Of a stretch of 40,459 nucleotides of DNA, positions 1-10,200 are shown one piece after another. Positions within the stretch are counted from its first letter, which is position 1; each line of letters starts with the position of its first letter. Below the pieces are notes generated by a model, which was given only the letters and a program-made list of their open reading frames with translations, was not told the origin of the DNA and did no database searches. Made by a program: the position numbers and the translations under genes. This DNA is from Pirellulaceae bacterium (GTDB lineage: Bacteria > Planctomycetota > Planctomycetia > Pirellulales > Pirellulaceae): assembly GCA_023382975.1 (NCBI GenBank), contig JAHDXO010000081.1, forward strand, positions 1-40,459. The letters are read 5' to 3'.

Positions 1-182
1 ACACTCCGTGGGATGATCAGCAATAAACACTGGACAGTTATTTCTCGAACGATGATAAGCAGGCCGCGTGCGCCGAGCGCGACTCCGTGAACCTTGGCCA
101 GTTCGGAACGGGAACTCTTTCGATCGGCGCTCGGTCGCTGCTACACCCTGGATTCCTTTCCGTCTAGGTGCGACGCGCGATG

Positions 183-258
183 CTGCCTGATCGAAAACAA
201 TTTGTTACACTGACGCACCTGGGGTTCCTGCTGGAACCTTGCGGGTCACCGCTGGCTG
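183..258 (+). repeat. Leader repeat, copy A
   Basis: This non-coding stretch resembles two other places in the window. The second half (GGTTCCTGCTGGAACCTTGC and onward, from 223) recurs almost unchanged at 23453-23487. The first half, with GTTACA at 204, recurs in diverged form at 7127-7175. The core GGTTCC-TGCT-GGAACC is a perfect 6-bp hairpin (223-238). Copy A lies about 76 bp upstream of a truncated restriction-gene start at 280, and copy B about 80 bp upstream of the intact start at 7231. It is therefore probably the old leader or promoter region of that gene. Bases 1-182 show no gene or recognisable element. Confidence 0.5.
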
Positions 259-267
259 CTGATCTCC

Positions 268-314
268 CGAGGAACTGCCGTGCCGATTGAACGAAAACCG
301 TTGTTTCGCCCGGA
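268..314 (+). repeat. 47-bp direct repeat, left copy
   Basis: This segment is identical over 47 bases to 7219-7265. It contains the ribosome binding site, the GTG start and the first 11-12 codons of the type IIG restriction gene. The bases just upstream also align, with C/T differences only, so the homology is somewhat longer than the exact match. The two copies bracket the first metal-efflux cluster. Confidence 0.85.
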
Positions 315-379
315 CGCACAATCTGAACCTTTACAGCATCGGCGAATGCCTGTACCCTGGCAGATGTTGGCAAGAGCTT
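280..379 (+). pseudogene. Decapitated 5' end of a second type IIG restriction gene
   Basis: The GTG at 280 opens a frame whose first 12 residues (MPIERKPLFRPD) equal the N-terminus of the restriction enzyme at 7231. The frame then leaves the homologous sequence and stops at 377-379 after 32 codons. The AGGA ribosome binding site upstream is conserved. I read this as the left-over start of a duplicated or split restriction gene whose body was replaced by the metal-efflux cluster. It is very unlikely to make a functional product. Confidence 0.6.
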
Positions 380-395
380 AACTGGGAAATTTTGG

Positions 396-950
396 ATGTT
401 TGGTCCTCGGATGGAGAATGCGACCCGCGCCGCGCTGGCAGCCTTGGTGCTGACGGCTGCCGTTGCGCCTCCGGCCCTACGGCACTCGCACGCCCTGGAG
501 GACGACGCCGAGGCCCAGCATCGACACCATGCGAATCACCACGCGGAGGATGGACATGTTCACCATCGACACGTCCACCACCGCGAACAAGGAAACCTTC
601 AACGGAGCGATTTCCGATCGAGCGGTGCCAGTTTGTCCGCGGGCCCTTGGGAGCACTTGCATTTTCACTTCCTTGGCCTGGAGTTGACATTGCCGGAGCG
701 GGAGCCGGACCAAGGAGATCGTGAATCGCATGGGCTGGCAGTTGTTTCGCTGCTGTCGTTTGCACAGACTCCGGTACTGTCCGGCACGGCGCAGACGGTT
801 TTGACCTGGCAAGTGTTCCCGCCGTTCACCGCCGTTTCCCCGGAAGATGCTGCGCTTCTGCAGGTCGTGGTCGCCGCGTCTCCGCCCGTTTCGAGCCCGC
901 CTCTGTGTGACCGTGCGCGCCGCGAGCGCTCCGGCGTTCTGATCGCCTGA
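396..950 (+). CDS. Histidine-rich secreted protein of the metal-efflux cluster
   Basis: This 184-residue protein has a hydrophobic N-terminal segment (about residues 9-27, Ala/Val/Leu-rich) that looks like a signal peptide. It is followed by a striking histidine-rich stretch at about residues 30-62 with repeated HH and HxH pairs, and a further HLHFHF patch near residue 87. Such a segment can bind divalent metal ions. A short cysteine-containing tail ends the protein. I know no named family for it. It is the first gene of a cluster that continues with a lipoprotein, an RND adaptor and an RND pump, so a periplasmic metal buffer or sensor is the natural inference. GGGA lies 8 bases before the ATG at 396. 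The in-frame ATG at 411 is a plausible alternative start and also leaves a signal peptide. Confidence 0.65.
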   Translation: MFGPRMENATRAALAALVLTAAVAPPALRHSHALEDDAEAQHRHHANHHAEDGHVHHRHVHHREQGNLQRSDFRSSGASLSAGPWEHLHFHFLGLELTLPEREPDQGDRESHGLAVVSLLSFAQTPVLSGTAQTVLTWQVFPPFTAVSPEDAALLQVVVAASPPVSSPPLCDRARRERSGVLIA

Positions 951-1090
951 TTCTGTCAGCGAGTCTGGCTGACGTTCTGCTGCCCTTCTTTTGTCTGCGC
1001 GCCGATCCAGATTGCTGAGCGCGTGCTCACGACGGTTCGTGCGAGCGATCTACGACGAGTTCCACCGTTCATTTCACGAGGAGAAGATCC

Positions 1091-1642
1091 ATGACCACGC
1101 GTTTGCCGGTTGTTCTGTTCCTTTCTGTCAGCATGGTGACGGTCGCCATCACGATTGGCTGCACTCAAACCGCTCCGCAGCCAGCAGGTAGCGGCGCCGC
1201 GCCAGCGGCGCCGGCTGACGCCGACTACGACCCGCACGACAGGCCGATCACGGACGAGCAGAAGGCCGAACTCCGCGATCAGACTGCCAAGTTCGCCGAT
1301 GCCGTTGCGGCCATCAAGCAATTCCGCGACGAAATCGCCGAGGAGACCAAGGCCGGAATTCCCGAGAATCCCTACCGAGCGCACCAGGCGCTCGACAAAG
1401 TCGACCTCGTTCTTCAGTGGCTCCCCGAGAGCGCTCGCCAATCGGCCGTTGCCAAAGAACACTGGGAATCGATCAACACCTCGGCCAATACGCTGCGGAC
1501 GTTGTTCGAACAGGTCCATCAGAATATCGACGATCGTCGAGACCCCGACTTCGCTGCCGTCGGCGAGGAGATCGACCAAAGACTGGCCTCGCTGACGGAA
1601 ATCGCTGCGGCACGGCCGTCCGGCGCGGAAGCGGAGGATTGA
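1091..1642 (+). CDS. Small lipoprotein of the metal-efflux cluster
   Basis: This 183-residue protein begins with a lipoprotein signal: a hydrophobic segment followed by the lipobox ITIGC, with the lipidated cysteine at residue 24. A Pro/Ala-rich linker follows (about 28-42). The rest is mostly charged and predicted helical. A strong GAGGAGAAG ribosome binding site precedes the ATG. It lies between the His-rich protein and the efflux adaptor, and ends 51 bases before the adaptor start, so it is probably co-transcribed. I do not recognise the family. A periplasm-facing or outer-membrane-anchored accessory protein is possible, but no function can be read from the sequence. Confidence 0.7.
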   Translation: MTTRLPVVLFLSVSMVTVAITIGCTQTAPQPAGSGAAPAAPADADYDPHDRPITDEQKAELRDQTAKFADAVAAIKQFRDEIAEETKAGIPENPYRAHQALDKVDLVLQWLPESARQSAVAKEHWESINTSANTLRTLFEQVHQNIDDRRDPDFAAVGEEIDQRLASLTEIAAARPSGAEAED

Positions 1643-1693
1643 TTCTTGAGCGACATCGGACAGAACGTCGAATCATGCGCAGGAGACACGGCG

Positions 1694-3754
1694 ATGAAGG
1701 GGAAGAACTTTCCGGGGAAGGTCCGCGCACTAACGCTGACGGTCCTCGCGTGCGGTGCCGTTGCATCCGTCTCGAATCGCGCAGCGGCACACGAAAACCA
1801 CGCGCCACTGCCAACCAGGGGCGTGACGATCGCTGGCGATACCATCATGCTGTCGGACAAGGCGCGTGAGGCAATCGGCCTGACCACCGCGAAGATCGAA
1901 TTCGGTGATATTCATCGAACGGTGACCGTCAATGCGCGAGTCGAACTGCCGTGGTATTCACAAGCCATGATTACGACCCTGGTGGCCGGCCGAATCGATG
2001 ATGTGCTGGTGCGGCCCGGCGAAACCGTCGCGCCGGGGCAGGAACTCGCTCGAGTGGTCAGCACCGAGTTGAAGACGCTTCAACTGGAATTGGTGCAGGC
2101 CGCAGCCGAGGTCGAACTGGCCCGCAAGCTGGTCGATCAGCAGACCGCGCTTGACCTTCAAGGAGTCATCCCCGGCAAGATGCTGCTCGAATCGCAGGCG
2201 AGACTCGCCGAAGCATCGGCCGTCCGGCAGATCGCACGCCAGAAGCTGGCGGCTCTCGGAGTGGAACATGCCGACGTGGAACGGATCGAACGGCAGAGCG
2301 AGTGGCTCCCTTACATTCCGATCCTCAGTCCAACCGGCGGCGTCGTTACGCACGCGGACGTCCGCATCGGGCAGATGGTGCGTCCCGTGGATCATTTGTA
2401 TCACGTGGTCGATCTTTCTACGCTCTGGATCATTGGCGAAGTACTTGAGTCCGATATCCGGCTGCTGGCGGAAGGCCAGCAAATCGAGGCGGATTTTGCC
2501 GCGTTACCGGGCAGACGGTTCCACGGCAAAATCGACCACCTGGGTCTGTCGATGAACTCGCAGACGCGAACTCAGGAGGTGGTCATCGCGATCGACAACA
2601 AGACTCGGGAACTCCGGCCAGGCATGTTCGGCCGCGTGCGGATCTCGGTCGAGGTTGTCAAGGAAGCGATCGTCTGCCCGGACGACGCGATCATCCGCAG
2701 CCGCAGTGGCAATTACCTGTTGGTGCAACGGTTGCCTGGGAAGTACGAGAACCGCAAGGTGAACTTGGGCCTGACGGACAAAGGGCTGACCGAAGTTCTC
2801 GACAGCGTGTTTCCCGGCGACCACGTGGTCGTGGTCGGCAATTCTCTGTTGGCGGCGTTGTTGGGCAACGAACACAAGGCCCGCGTCGACACGGAGGCCC
2901 CCGGGGCGTTGGCGGGGAACCATCCCGGCGTGATTGCCACCGCTCACGGCACCGTGGAACTACCGCTGGATCGGCAAGCCCTGGCCACCGTGCAGGTCGA
3001 GGGCCGCGTGCGCCGCATCCTGGTCAAGCCCGGTCAGGACGTCTCGCCCGGCGACGTGCTCGCGGAGATCGACAGCCTCCCGTTGCGATCGGTTCAGTTG
3101 GATTTGCTGCAAACGCGAACGCAGGCCGCGCTGGCTGAGCAGTCTCTCCAACGCCTGGAGGAACTGCACGAACAAGGCGTCGTGGCCAAACGGCAACGCT
3201 GGGAACTGGAGAGCCGGCAGCAGTCGCTGCGCGCGAAAGCCGAGATGTTCGAGCGGCAACTGATCGACTACGGTCTGGAGCCGGATTCGATCGAGAAGCT
3301 CAAACAGGCCGACCTGTCCGAGTCCGGCTCGTTGACGGAATTGATTCCGACCTTGCCAGTCCGCTCGCCCGCCGCCGGGCAGATCGCCGGTTTTCACGTC
3401 GTGCCAGGTCAGGTGGTTCATCCGCAAGAGGCGATGTTCGAAATCCACGACCTTACCGTGGTATGGGTCAAGGGCTTCATCTACGAACGCGACGCCAATC
3501 GGGTTCTGTTGGGTCAGCCTGCGCGAATCCACTTCACCGCCTATCCCCACCTGGAGGCCCACGGCCAGGTCGTGAGGATCTCGCCGCTCATGGACGAGCG
3601 GATGCGAGTCCTGCCCGTATGGATCGAAGTGGGCAACCCGGACCGGCGGCTGAAAAGTGGCATGCTGGCCCGAATCGCGATCTTGGAGCATTCGGCGGCA
3701 GACATCGAGTCCCGAGGCGCCGCCCGGCTTTCCCCCATCCCATCGAAACACTGA
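1694..3754 (+). CDS. Heavy-metal RND efflux periplasmic adaptor, two adaptor modules fused in tandem
   Basis: This 686-residue protein is about twice the usual adaptor length. A signal peptide occupies about residues 1-31. The first adaptor module (about 45-385) has the barrel-sandwich motif (AGRIDDVLVRPGETVAPGQ), a coiled hairpin, a second lipoyl half and beta-barrel and membrane-proximal parts ending in a GDHVVVVGN-type strand. A second module follows (about 415-665). It starts again with a lipoyl half (VEGRVRRILVKPGQDVSPGD), a helical hairpin and a lipoyl/beta-barrel region with the phrase LTVVWVKGFIYERD. Adaptors of the CusB/CzcB family link the inner-membrane RND pump to an outer-membrane channel. 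The start was set at ATG 1694 because AGGAG lies just upstream; an in-frame TTG at 1646 would put 16 residues before the signal peptide. The pump gene follows after 36 bases. The duplication could pre-form the adaptor pairs of the usual hexamer; this is inference. Confidence 0.88.
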   Translation: MKGKNFPGKVRALTLTVLACGAVASVSNRAAAHENHAPLPTRGVTIAGDTIMLSDKAREAIGLTTAKIEFGDIHRTVTVNARVELPWYSQAMITTLVAGRIDDVLVRPGETVAPGQELARVVSTELKTLQLELVQAAAEVELARKLVDQQTALDLQGVIPGKMLLESQARLAEASAVRQIARQKLAALGVEHADVERIERQSEWLPYIPILSPTGGVVTHADVRIGQMVRPVDHLYHVVDLSTLWIIGEVLESDIRLLAEGQQIEADFAALPGRRFHGKIDHLGLSMNSQTRTQEVVIAIDNKTRELRPGMFGRVRISVEVVKEAIVCPDDAIIRSRSGNYLLVQRLPGKYENRKVNLGLTDKGLTEVLDSVFPGDHVVVVGNSLLAALLGNEHKARVDTEAPGALAGNHPGVIATAHGTVELPLDRQALATVQVEGRVRRILVKPGQDVSPGDVLAEIDSLPLRSVQLDLLQTRTQAALAEQSLQRLEELHEQGVVAKRQRWELESRQQSLRAKAEMFERQLIDYGLEPDSIEKLKQADLSESGSLTELIPTLPVRSPAAGQIAGFHVVPGQVVHPQEAMFEIHDLTVVWVKGFIYERDANRVLLGQPARIHFTAYPHLEAHGQVVRISPLMDERMRVLPVWIEVGNPDRRLKSGMLARIAILEHSAADIESRGAARLSPIPSKH

Positions 3755-3790
3755 GCAGAACCCATCCGTTGGAAAGGGAGAATGCGGCCG

Positions 3791-6700
3791 ATGTTGAACC
3801 ATGTCATCGCCTTCTGTCTGAAGAACCGAGTGCTCGTGCTGGCGCTGACCGTCGTGCTGGTGATCTACGGCAGCCGACGGGCGGCGGAACTGCCGATCGA
3901 CGTTTTCCCCGACCTGAACCGCCCCACCGTCACGATCATGGTCGAGGCTCACGGCTTGGCGCCGGAAGAGGTGGAGACGTTGGTGACGTTTCCGATCGAG
4001 TCGGCGATGAATGGAGCCAGCGACGTGCTCCGCGTGCGATCGGCTTCGGGTATCGGTCTGTCGATCGTCTGGGTCGAGTTCGATTGGGGAACGGACATCT
4101 ACGTGAATCGACAGATCGTCGCGGAAAAACTCCAACTCATCCGCGAGCGGCTGCCTGAGGAAGTCCGTCCCGTCGTGGCTCCGATCAGCTCGATCATGGG
4201 GGAGATCATGCTGTTGGGGATGAAGACGAGCGGCGAAACGACGCCGATGGAGTTGCGCACGATCGCCGACTGGGAGGTGCGCCAGCGTCTGTTGGCGGTT
4301 CCGGGCGTCTCCCAGGTGAGCGTCATGGGCGGGGAATTGAAGCAGTATCAGGTGCTCACCTCGCCGGAGCAACTTGCCCGGCACGACGTCACCCTGGACG
4401 AACTGACCGCGGCGGTCGAAAAATCGAACGTCGTCACCGGCGGCGGGTTCCTGCTCAGCAAGACCCACGAATCCTTGATCCGCATCATTGGCCGGGCAAC
4501 TACCTTGGACGAGGTGGCGGACACCGTGGTCCGCGCGGGAGATCCCGTCCCGATCACCGTCCGCCAGGTGGCCGACGTCCGGTACGGCGGCCCCGTGCGC
4601 CGCGGCGATGCAAGCATCGGAGGCGAACCATCGATCATCCTGGCCGTTCAGAAGCAACCGGGCGCCGACACGCTGGTGCTGACCGGCAGAATCGACCGAG
4701 CGTTGGCGGACATTCAGCAACGCTTGCCGGCAGGCGTCGCCATCGCAACCGGCATTTTCCGGCAGGCGGACTTCATCGAAACGGCAATCGACAACGTCAA
4801 AGAGGCCATCCGCGACGGCGTGATTTGGGTCGTCGTCGTCCTGTTTCTCTTTCTGGCAAACCTGCGGACGAGCCTGATTACGCTCAGCGCGATTCCGCTG
4901 TCGATCATCATCACGGCGTTGGCGTTCAGCTACTTCGGCGTGTCCGTCAATACCATGACGCTCGGCGGACTCGCGGTGGCCATCGGCGAACTGGTCGACG
5001 ATTCGATCGTCGACATCGAGAACATCTTCCGCCGGCTCAAGGAGAACAACCACAAACCCGCGCCCGACAATCCGCTGCGGGTGGTCTTCCTGGCTTCCTG
5101 CGAAGTGCGGAACAGCATCGTGTACGCCACGTTGATTGTCGTCCTGGTCGTCCTTCCCTTGTTTTCGCTTGTGGGACTCGAGGGCCGGATGTTCGCCCCC
5201 TTGGGTTTGGCCTACCTGACCACGCTGCTGGCATCCTTGGTGGTCTCGCTGACCGTCACCCCCGTGCTGGCGTCGTACCTGCTTCCTCGCGCCAAGTTTC
5301 TGAAGGGCGAGAACGATCCGGTGCTGCTCCGCGGGCTGAAGTGGGCCGACAGGCACTTGTTGCGATTTACCTTGCGGCATAGCACCGCCGTGCTTGTCGT
5401 CGTGGCGATTCTCATGCTGTTGTCCGTCTCGTGCATCGCCTGGATGGGCGGCGAATTCCTGCCTCGCTTCAACGAAGGTTCGCTCACGATCGCCGCGATG
5501 GCCCCACCCGGCGTGAGCATGGAGGAATCCAATCGCATCGCCAAACGGATAGAACTCATGCTCATGGACATCCCGGAGGTCAAGCACGTCTCGCGGCGGA
5601 CCGGACGAGCCGAGTTGGACGAGCACGCCGAAAACGTCAATTTCTCGGAAATCGACGTCGGGTTGATGGAACCCGAACGGCCGAAGCCCGGGATCCATTT
5701 CGCGGTGCTGCGAGCGATTCCCGGACTGCATCGCTTCGGCGTCGACATCGTCGGCCGCCCGCGCGATGCGGTCATGGCGGAGATCCGCGACATCGTCGCC
5801 GAGGTTCCCGGCGTCAAGGTGAACATCGGTCAGCCGATTTCGCACCGGCTCGATCACATGATGTCCGGCATCCGCTCGCAAATCGCCGTCAAACTGTATG
5901 GCCGCGACCTCGAAGAACTGCGGGACCGGGGCCAGGACATCGCCGAGGTCATGGCCGAGATCCCCGGTGTTGTCGATCTGCAAATCGAACCGCAGGTGGA
6001 CATTCCCCAAGTCCGGGTAACCATCCTTCGCCAGGAAGCTGCCCGTTACGGCCTTGCTCCGGCCGACGTCGCCAAGGCGCTGGAAACCGCCCTGCAAGGC
6101 CGAACCGTATCTCAGGTGCTCGAGGGGCAGCGCGTCTTCGACCTGATCGTTTGGTTTGACGAGGAGGCCCGCAACAATATCGACGCCATCCGCGCAACGC
6201 TGATCAGCACCCCCGATGGCTCGCGGGTCGCTTTGGGCTCGGTGGCCGACGTCGAGGCCACCCAAGGTCCGAACACCATCAACCGGGAAAACGTGCGACG
6301 ACGGATCGTCATGCAGTGCAACACCGCGGGCCGCGACCTGGTAAGCGTGGTCCGTGACATCCAAGCGGCGGTCGACGAGAAGATCGAACCGCTGCTCCAA
6401 GACGGCTACTTCGTCGAGTACGGCGGCCAATTCGAAGCCCGGCAGGACGCTAATCGGCGACTGCTGCTGCTGGGCAGTCTCGCGACGGCCGCGATCTTCC
6501 TGCTTCTCTACAAGTGCCTCGCTTCCTGGCAAGCCGCGCTGCAAGTGATGGTGAACATCCCCCAAGCAGCCATGGGGTCCGTCATCGCGCTGCTGCTGGT
6601 GAACCGCCCAGCCGCGGAAACGCTGGCGGAGGCCGCCTGGTGGGAAGTGCCGGGGATCTGGATCGCAGCCACCGATCTGTCGGTGGCCCATTGGGTCGGC

Positions 6701-7096
6701 TTCATCACCCTGATCGGAATCGTCAGTCGTAACGGCATTATGATGATCTCCCATTACATTCACCTCATGAAGTACGAAGGCGAAGTCTTTGGGGAGCGGA
6801 TGATCATCCGCGGCAGTCTCGAACGGCTTGCACCGGTTCTGATGACCGCTTTGACAACGATGATCGGCTTGGTGCCCTTGGCCATGGGCGCCGGCCAGAC
6901 CGGCAAGGAGATCCTGCATCCCTTGGCCGTCGTGGTGATCGGCGGTCTGTTGATGTCGACGCTGTTGGACCAGATCGTCACGCCCGCGTTGTTTTTCAAG
7001 TTCGGCCGCCGAGTCTACGAATCGTCCGGCGGCGAGGAAGATCCAGAAATCTCCGGGCCGTCCGCTCCACTGCATCTGGCCGGGCAATTCAGGTAA
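3791..7096 (+). CDS. Heavy-metal efflux RND pump, CzcA/CusA type
   Basis: This is an inner-membrane proton-driven pump of 1101 residues, the normal length for the HME-RND family. The layout is typical: TM1 (about 10-30), a periplasmic porter domain, TM2-TM6, TM7, a second porter domain and TM8-TM12. The TM4 signature reads GELVDDSIVDIEN. Its acidic residues match the proton-relay positions of this family, but the spacing differs from the classic CzcA (DFGIIVDGAVVIVEN) and CusA forms, so the ion (Cu/Ag or a divalent metal) cannot be assigned. TM1 is followed by the family phrase LPIDVFPDLNRPTV. AAGGGAG sits about 10 bases before ATG 3791; an ATG at 3782 is in frame but lies one base from that site. 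It follows the fused adaptor in the same operon. No outer-membrane channel gene is present in this cluster. Confidence 0.93.
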   Translation: MLNHVIAFCLKNRVLVLALTVVLVIYGSRRAAELPIDVFPDLNRPTVTIMVEAHGLAPEEVETLVTFPIESAMNGASDVLRVRSASGIGLSIVWVEFDWGTDIYVNRQIVAEKLQLIRERLPEEVRPVVAPISSIMGEIMLLGMKTSGETTPMELRTIADWEVRQRLLAVPGVSQVSVMGGELKQYQVLTSPEQLARHDVTLDELTAAVEKSNVVTGGGFLLSKTHESLIRIIGRATTLDEVADTVVRAGDPVPITVRQVADVRYGGPVRRGDASIGGEPSIILAVQKQPGADTLVLTGRIDRALADIQQRLPAGVAIATGIFRQADFIETAIDNVKEAIRDGVIWVVVVLFLFLANLRTSLITLSAIPLSIIITALAFSYFGVSVNTMTLGGLAVAIGELVDDSIVDIENIFRRLKENNHKPAPDNPLRVVFLASCEVRNSIVYATLIVVLVVLPLFSLVGLEGRMFAPLGLAYLTTLLASLVVSLTVTPVLASYLLPRAKFLKGENDPVLLRGLKWADRHLLRFTLRHSTAVLVVVAILMLLSVSCIAWMGGEFLPRFNEGSLTIAAMAPPGVSMEESNRIAKRIELMLMDIPEVKHVSRRTGRAELDEHAENVNFSEIDVGLMEPERPKPGIHFAVLRAIPGLHRFGVDIVGRPRDAVMAEIRDIVAEVPGVKVNIGQPISHRLDHMMSGIRSQIAVKLYGRDLEELRDRGQDIAEVMAEIPGVVDLQIEPQVDIPQVRVTILRQEAARYGLAPADVAKALETALQGRTVSQVLEGQRVFDLIVWFDEEARNNIDAIRATLISTPDGSRVALGSVADVEATQGPNTINRENVRRRIVMQCNTAGRDLVSVVRDIQAAVDEKIEPLLQDGYFVEYGGQFEARQDANRRLLLLGSLATAAIFLLLYKCLASWQAALQVMVNIPQAAMGSVIALLLVNRPAAETLAEAAWWEVPGIWIAATDLSVAHWVGFITLIGIVSRNGIMMISHYIHLMKYEGEVFGERMIIRGSLERLAPVLMTALTTMIGLVPLAMGAGQTGKEILHPLAVVVIGGLLMSTLLDQIVTPALFFKFGRRVYESSGGEEDPEISGPSAPLHLAGQFR

Positions 7097-7126
7097 GCAT
7101 CCCGCGCGGGACAGCCGGTACCTCTG

Positions 7127-7175
7127 GCGCTGCCTTGTCGAAAGCGATCTGTTACATTGGCATCCCGACCTTGAG
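7127..7175 (+). repeat. Leader repeat, copy B
   Basis: Begins GGCGCTGCCTTGTC, the same 14 bases seen at the end of the CusC gene (from 23412), and continues through GCGATCTGTTACATTGG, a diverged match to copy A around 187-215. It lies in the short gap between the RND pump and the restriction gene and lacks the GGTTCC hairpin of copies A and C. It probably contains the restriction gene's promoter region, but no convincing -35/-10 pair is visible. Confidence 0.4.
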
Positions 7176-7218
7176 AAACGATCCACCCCAGTGATGGCCG
7201 CGCAGAAGGCTGATTTTT

Positions 7219-7265
7219 CGAGGAACTGCCGTGCCGATTGAACGAAAACCGTTGTTTCGCCCGGA
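7219..7265 (+). repeat. 47-bp direct repeat, right copy
   Basis: Exact copy of 268-314. Here it is the genuine start region (AGGA at 7221, GTG at 7231) of the intact type IIG restriction enzyme, so the left copy at 268 is the displaced one. Confidence 0.85.
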
Positions 7266-10200
7266 TGTGATTCACCAGCACTTGGCGGCGTTCTCGTTGC
7301 CGGAGCATGTCGGCGGCCTGCGCGCGAAGCTGACGCATTGGGCCGATCTGATCGCGTCGGGGCGGGCCGACAAGCTGAACGAGAAGGAGCTGCTGCCCGA
7401 TTTCCTGACCGACTACTTCGTCTCGCTGCTGGGATACACCCGGCCCGCCGACGGCGGCGCGCGGTATACGCTGTCGCGCGAGAAGCACGTCCAGGTCGAC
7501 GGCAAATTCGCCGACGCCGTCTTGGGCGACTTCAACGGGCACGACCGGCCGGTACTGGCCGTCGAGGGCAAAGGCACGAAAGATCCGCTCGACCGCCCCT
7601 ACGCTGGCCGCAAGCTGTCGGCCGTCCAGCAGGGATACCAGTACGCGATCAATCTGACCTGCGATTGGATCATCGTCACCTCGATGCGCCAAACGCGGCT
7701 GTACTACAAGGGCGCCGATACGCAGACCTACGAGTTGTTCGACGCCGAGGCGCTGGCCGAGAACGAGAATTTGTTGCGCAAATTCGTCTTTCTGCTCGGC
7801 GCGGATCGCGTGGTGCCGACCAGCGGACGCTGCCACTTGGTCGAACTGCTGAACGAGTCAGAGAAAGTCGGCCGCGAACTGACCAAGAAGTTCTACGTCC
7901 AGTACGGCGACATGCGGCAAGACGCCTTTGCCCGGTTGTGCCAGGACAATCCCGAGGCCTCGCCCAAGGCCGTGCTGGCATCCACTCAGAAGCTGCTGGA
8001 CCGCGTGCTGTTCTGCGCCTTTGCCGAAGACCGCGGCTTGTTGCCCGTCGAGACGATCCGCAAGGCCTACGAGCACCGCGACCCGTACCACCCTCGGCCG
8101 ATCTACGACAACTTCCGCGGCCTGTTCCAAGCGATCAACCGCGGCAACGCGGCGCTGGGCATCCACGCCTACAACGGCGGGCTGTTCGCCGATGATCTGG
8201 GGCTCGACGCGCTGCGGGTGTCGGACGAAGTGTGCGGGTACTTCCGCGATCTGGGCGACTATGACTACCGGCCCGCGCATCAGACGGCATTGGTCGAGGG
8301 CCAGGGCCGCATCATCGACGTCGAGATTTTGGGCCACATCTTCGAGCAATCGATCACCGACCTGGAACGGCTGCGGAACGAGCTGGATGGCTTAGTCGAA
8401 CCGGCCGGGCCTGACAAGCACAAGACGCGGCGCAAGAAAGAGGGCGCGTTCTACACGCCGTCGTTCATCACCCGGTACATCATCGAGCAGGCGCTCGGCG
8501 GCGCGCTGCGGGACCGCTTCCAGCAACTGCGGGACAAGCACCAACAGTCCGCGCGCGGGACGGCGCGCCACGCGCTGGAAGACCCGGCGGTCTACGCCGT
8601 CGAAACGCTGAAGAAGCCCGAGCGCGCGGCGCTGGTCGATTTCTGGGAGGCGTGGCAAGACGAACTGGTCGGCGTCCGGCTGCTCGACCCGGCCTGCGGC
8701 AGCGGCGCGTTCTTGATCGAGGCGTTCGACCAGATGTACGCCGAGTACCGGCAATCGAACGACCGGCTGACCGAACTGCGCGGCGCACGGCCGCTGCTGG
8801 ACCTCGACCGGCGCATCCTGGAAAACAACCTGTACGGCGTGGATCTGAACGACGAGGCGGTCGAAATCTGCCGGTTGAGCCTGTGGATCAAGACGGCTCA
8901 TCGCGGCAAGCCGCTCACCAGCCTGGACCACTCGATCCGCGTCGGCAACAGCGTCGTCAGCGATTCGGCCGTCCACCCACAAGCCTTCGACTGGCAGACC
9001 GCCTTTCCCGAAGTCTTCAAGGCCGGCGGCTTCGACGTCGTCGTCGGCAATCCGCCGTACATCCGACAGGAATGGCTGGCGCCGTATAAGTCGCATTGGG
9101 AAACCGCGTTTCGAAGTTACCACGGCGTCGCCGACATTTTCACCTACTTTTTCGAGCGCGGCTTGCAGGTGCTGCGCGACGGCGGGCGGTTGGCGTTCAT
9201 CACCTCGGGCAGTTGGGTCCGCGGCAACTTCGGCGGACCGTTGCGCAAGTACCTGGTCGAGAACGCGGCCATCGAGTCGATGGTCGACTTCGGCGAATTC
9301 CAACCGTTCGAAGACGCCGAAATGATCCGGCCAAGTATCGCCGTGCTGGAAAAGCAGCCCGCCCCAGGCAAGATGCGCATCTTCAAGTGGCTCACCAGCG
9401 GACGTCCGCCGGAGAACCTGTCGGAAGTGATCGAAGCCGCCCCCGTGATGCGGACCGAACACCTGGGAACCGAAGCATGGGAGTTGGACGCGGACGAGGT
9501 GCTGGCACTGCGGCGCAAAATGTCCGAGAACGGTCGTACGCTTACCGCGTACACCGGTGGCGGAATCTACCGCGGAGTGTTGACAGGATTGACAGAGGTC
9601 TTTTGCATCGACGAAGGGACTCGTACCGAGTTAGTCAGCCAAGATTCACGTAGTGCGGAATTGATGGGACCGTTTGTACAGGGTACAAACCTGCGTCCAT
9701 GGTACGTCGAACACCCCGAGTCGTACTTGTTAGCCATCAAGTCGAGCGGCGACTATTCATGGCCTTGGTCCGGCAAGGACGATGCGGAACGCGAGTTCGA
9801 ACGCAGTTTTCCTGCCGTCTATGCCCATTTGAACGAACACCGCGACCGAGCCATCAAGCGACAGGATCAGGGAAAGTTCTGGTGGGAGTTGCGGGCATGC
9901 GGATACTGGGACGAGTTCAAAAAGGCGAAGATCGTTTGGCCCGACATCAGCAAGCTGCCCCGCTTCAGCATGGACACCACGGGACTGTATCTTGGTAACA
10001 CCGCTTTTACGGTTCCCGGCGAAGATTATTTCCTGCTCGGCATCCTGAACTCTTGGGCCACGTGGTTCTTCATCAGCAAGACGGCGCAGCCACTACGGCT
10101 TCGCGGCGATCGCTGGCAGTACCGACTCTTCGCTCAGTACATGCAGCAAGTGCCGATCCCGGAGGCGAGGGACGACGATCGGCAGGCGATTGCGGAGTTG

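Noticed and set aside
2960..7186. A 1408-codon open frame on the minus strand across the adaptor and pump genes
   Set aside because: It is antisense to two well-recognised genes, has the Asp/His/Arg/Gln-rich composition typical of shadow frames in GC-rich DNA, and shows no domain.
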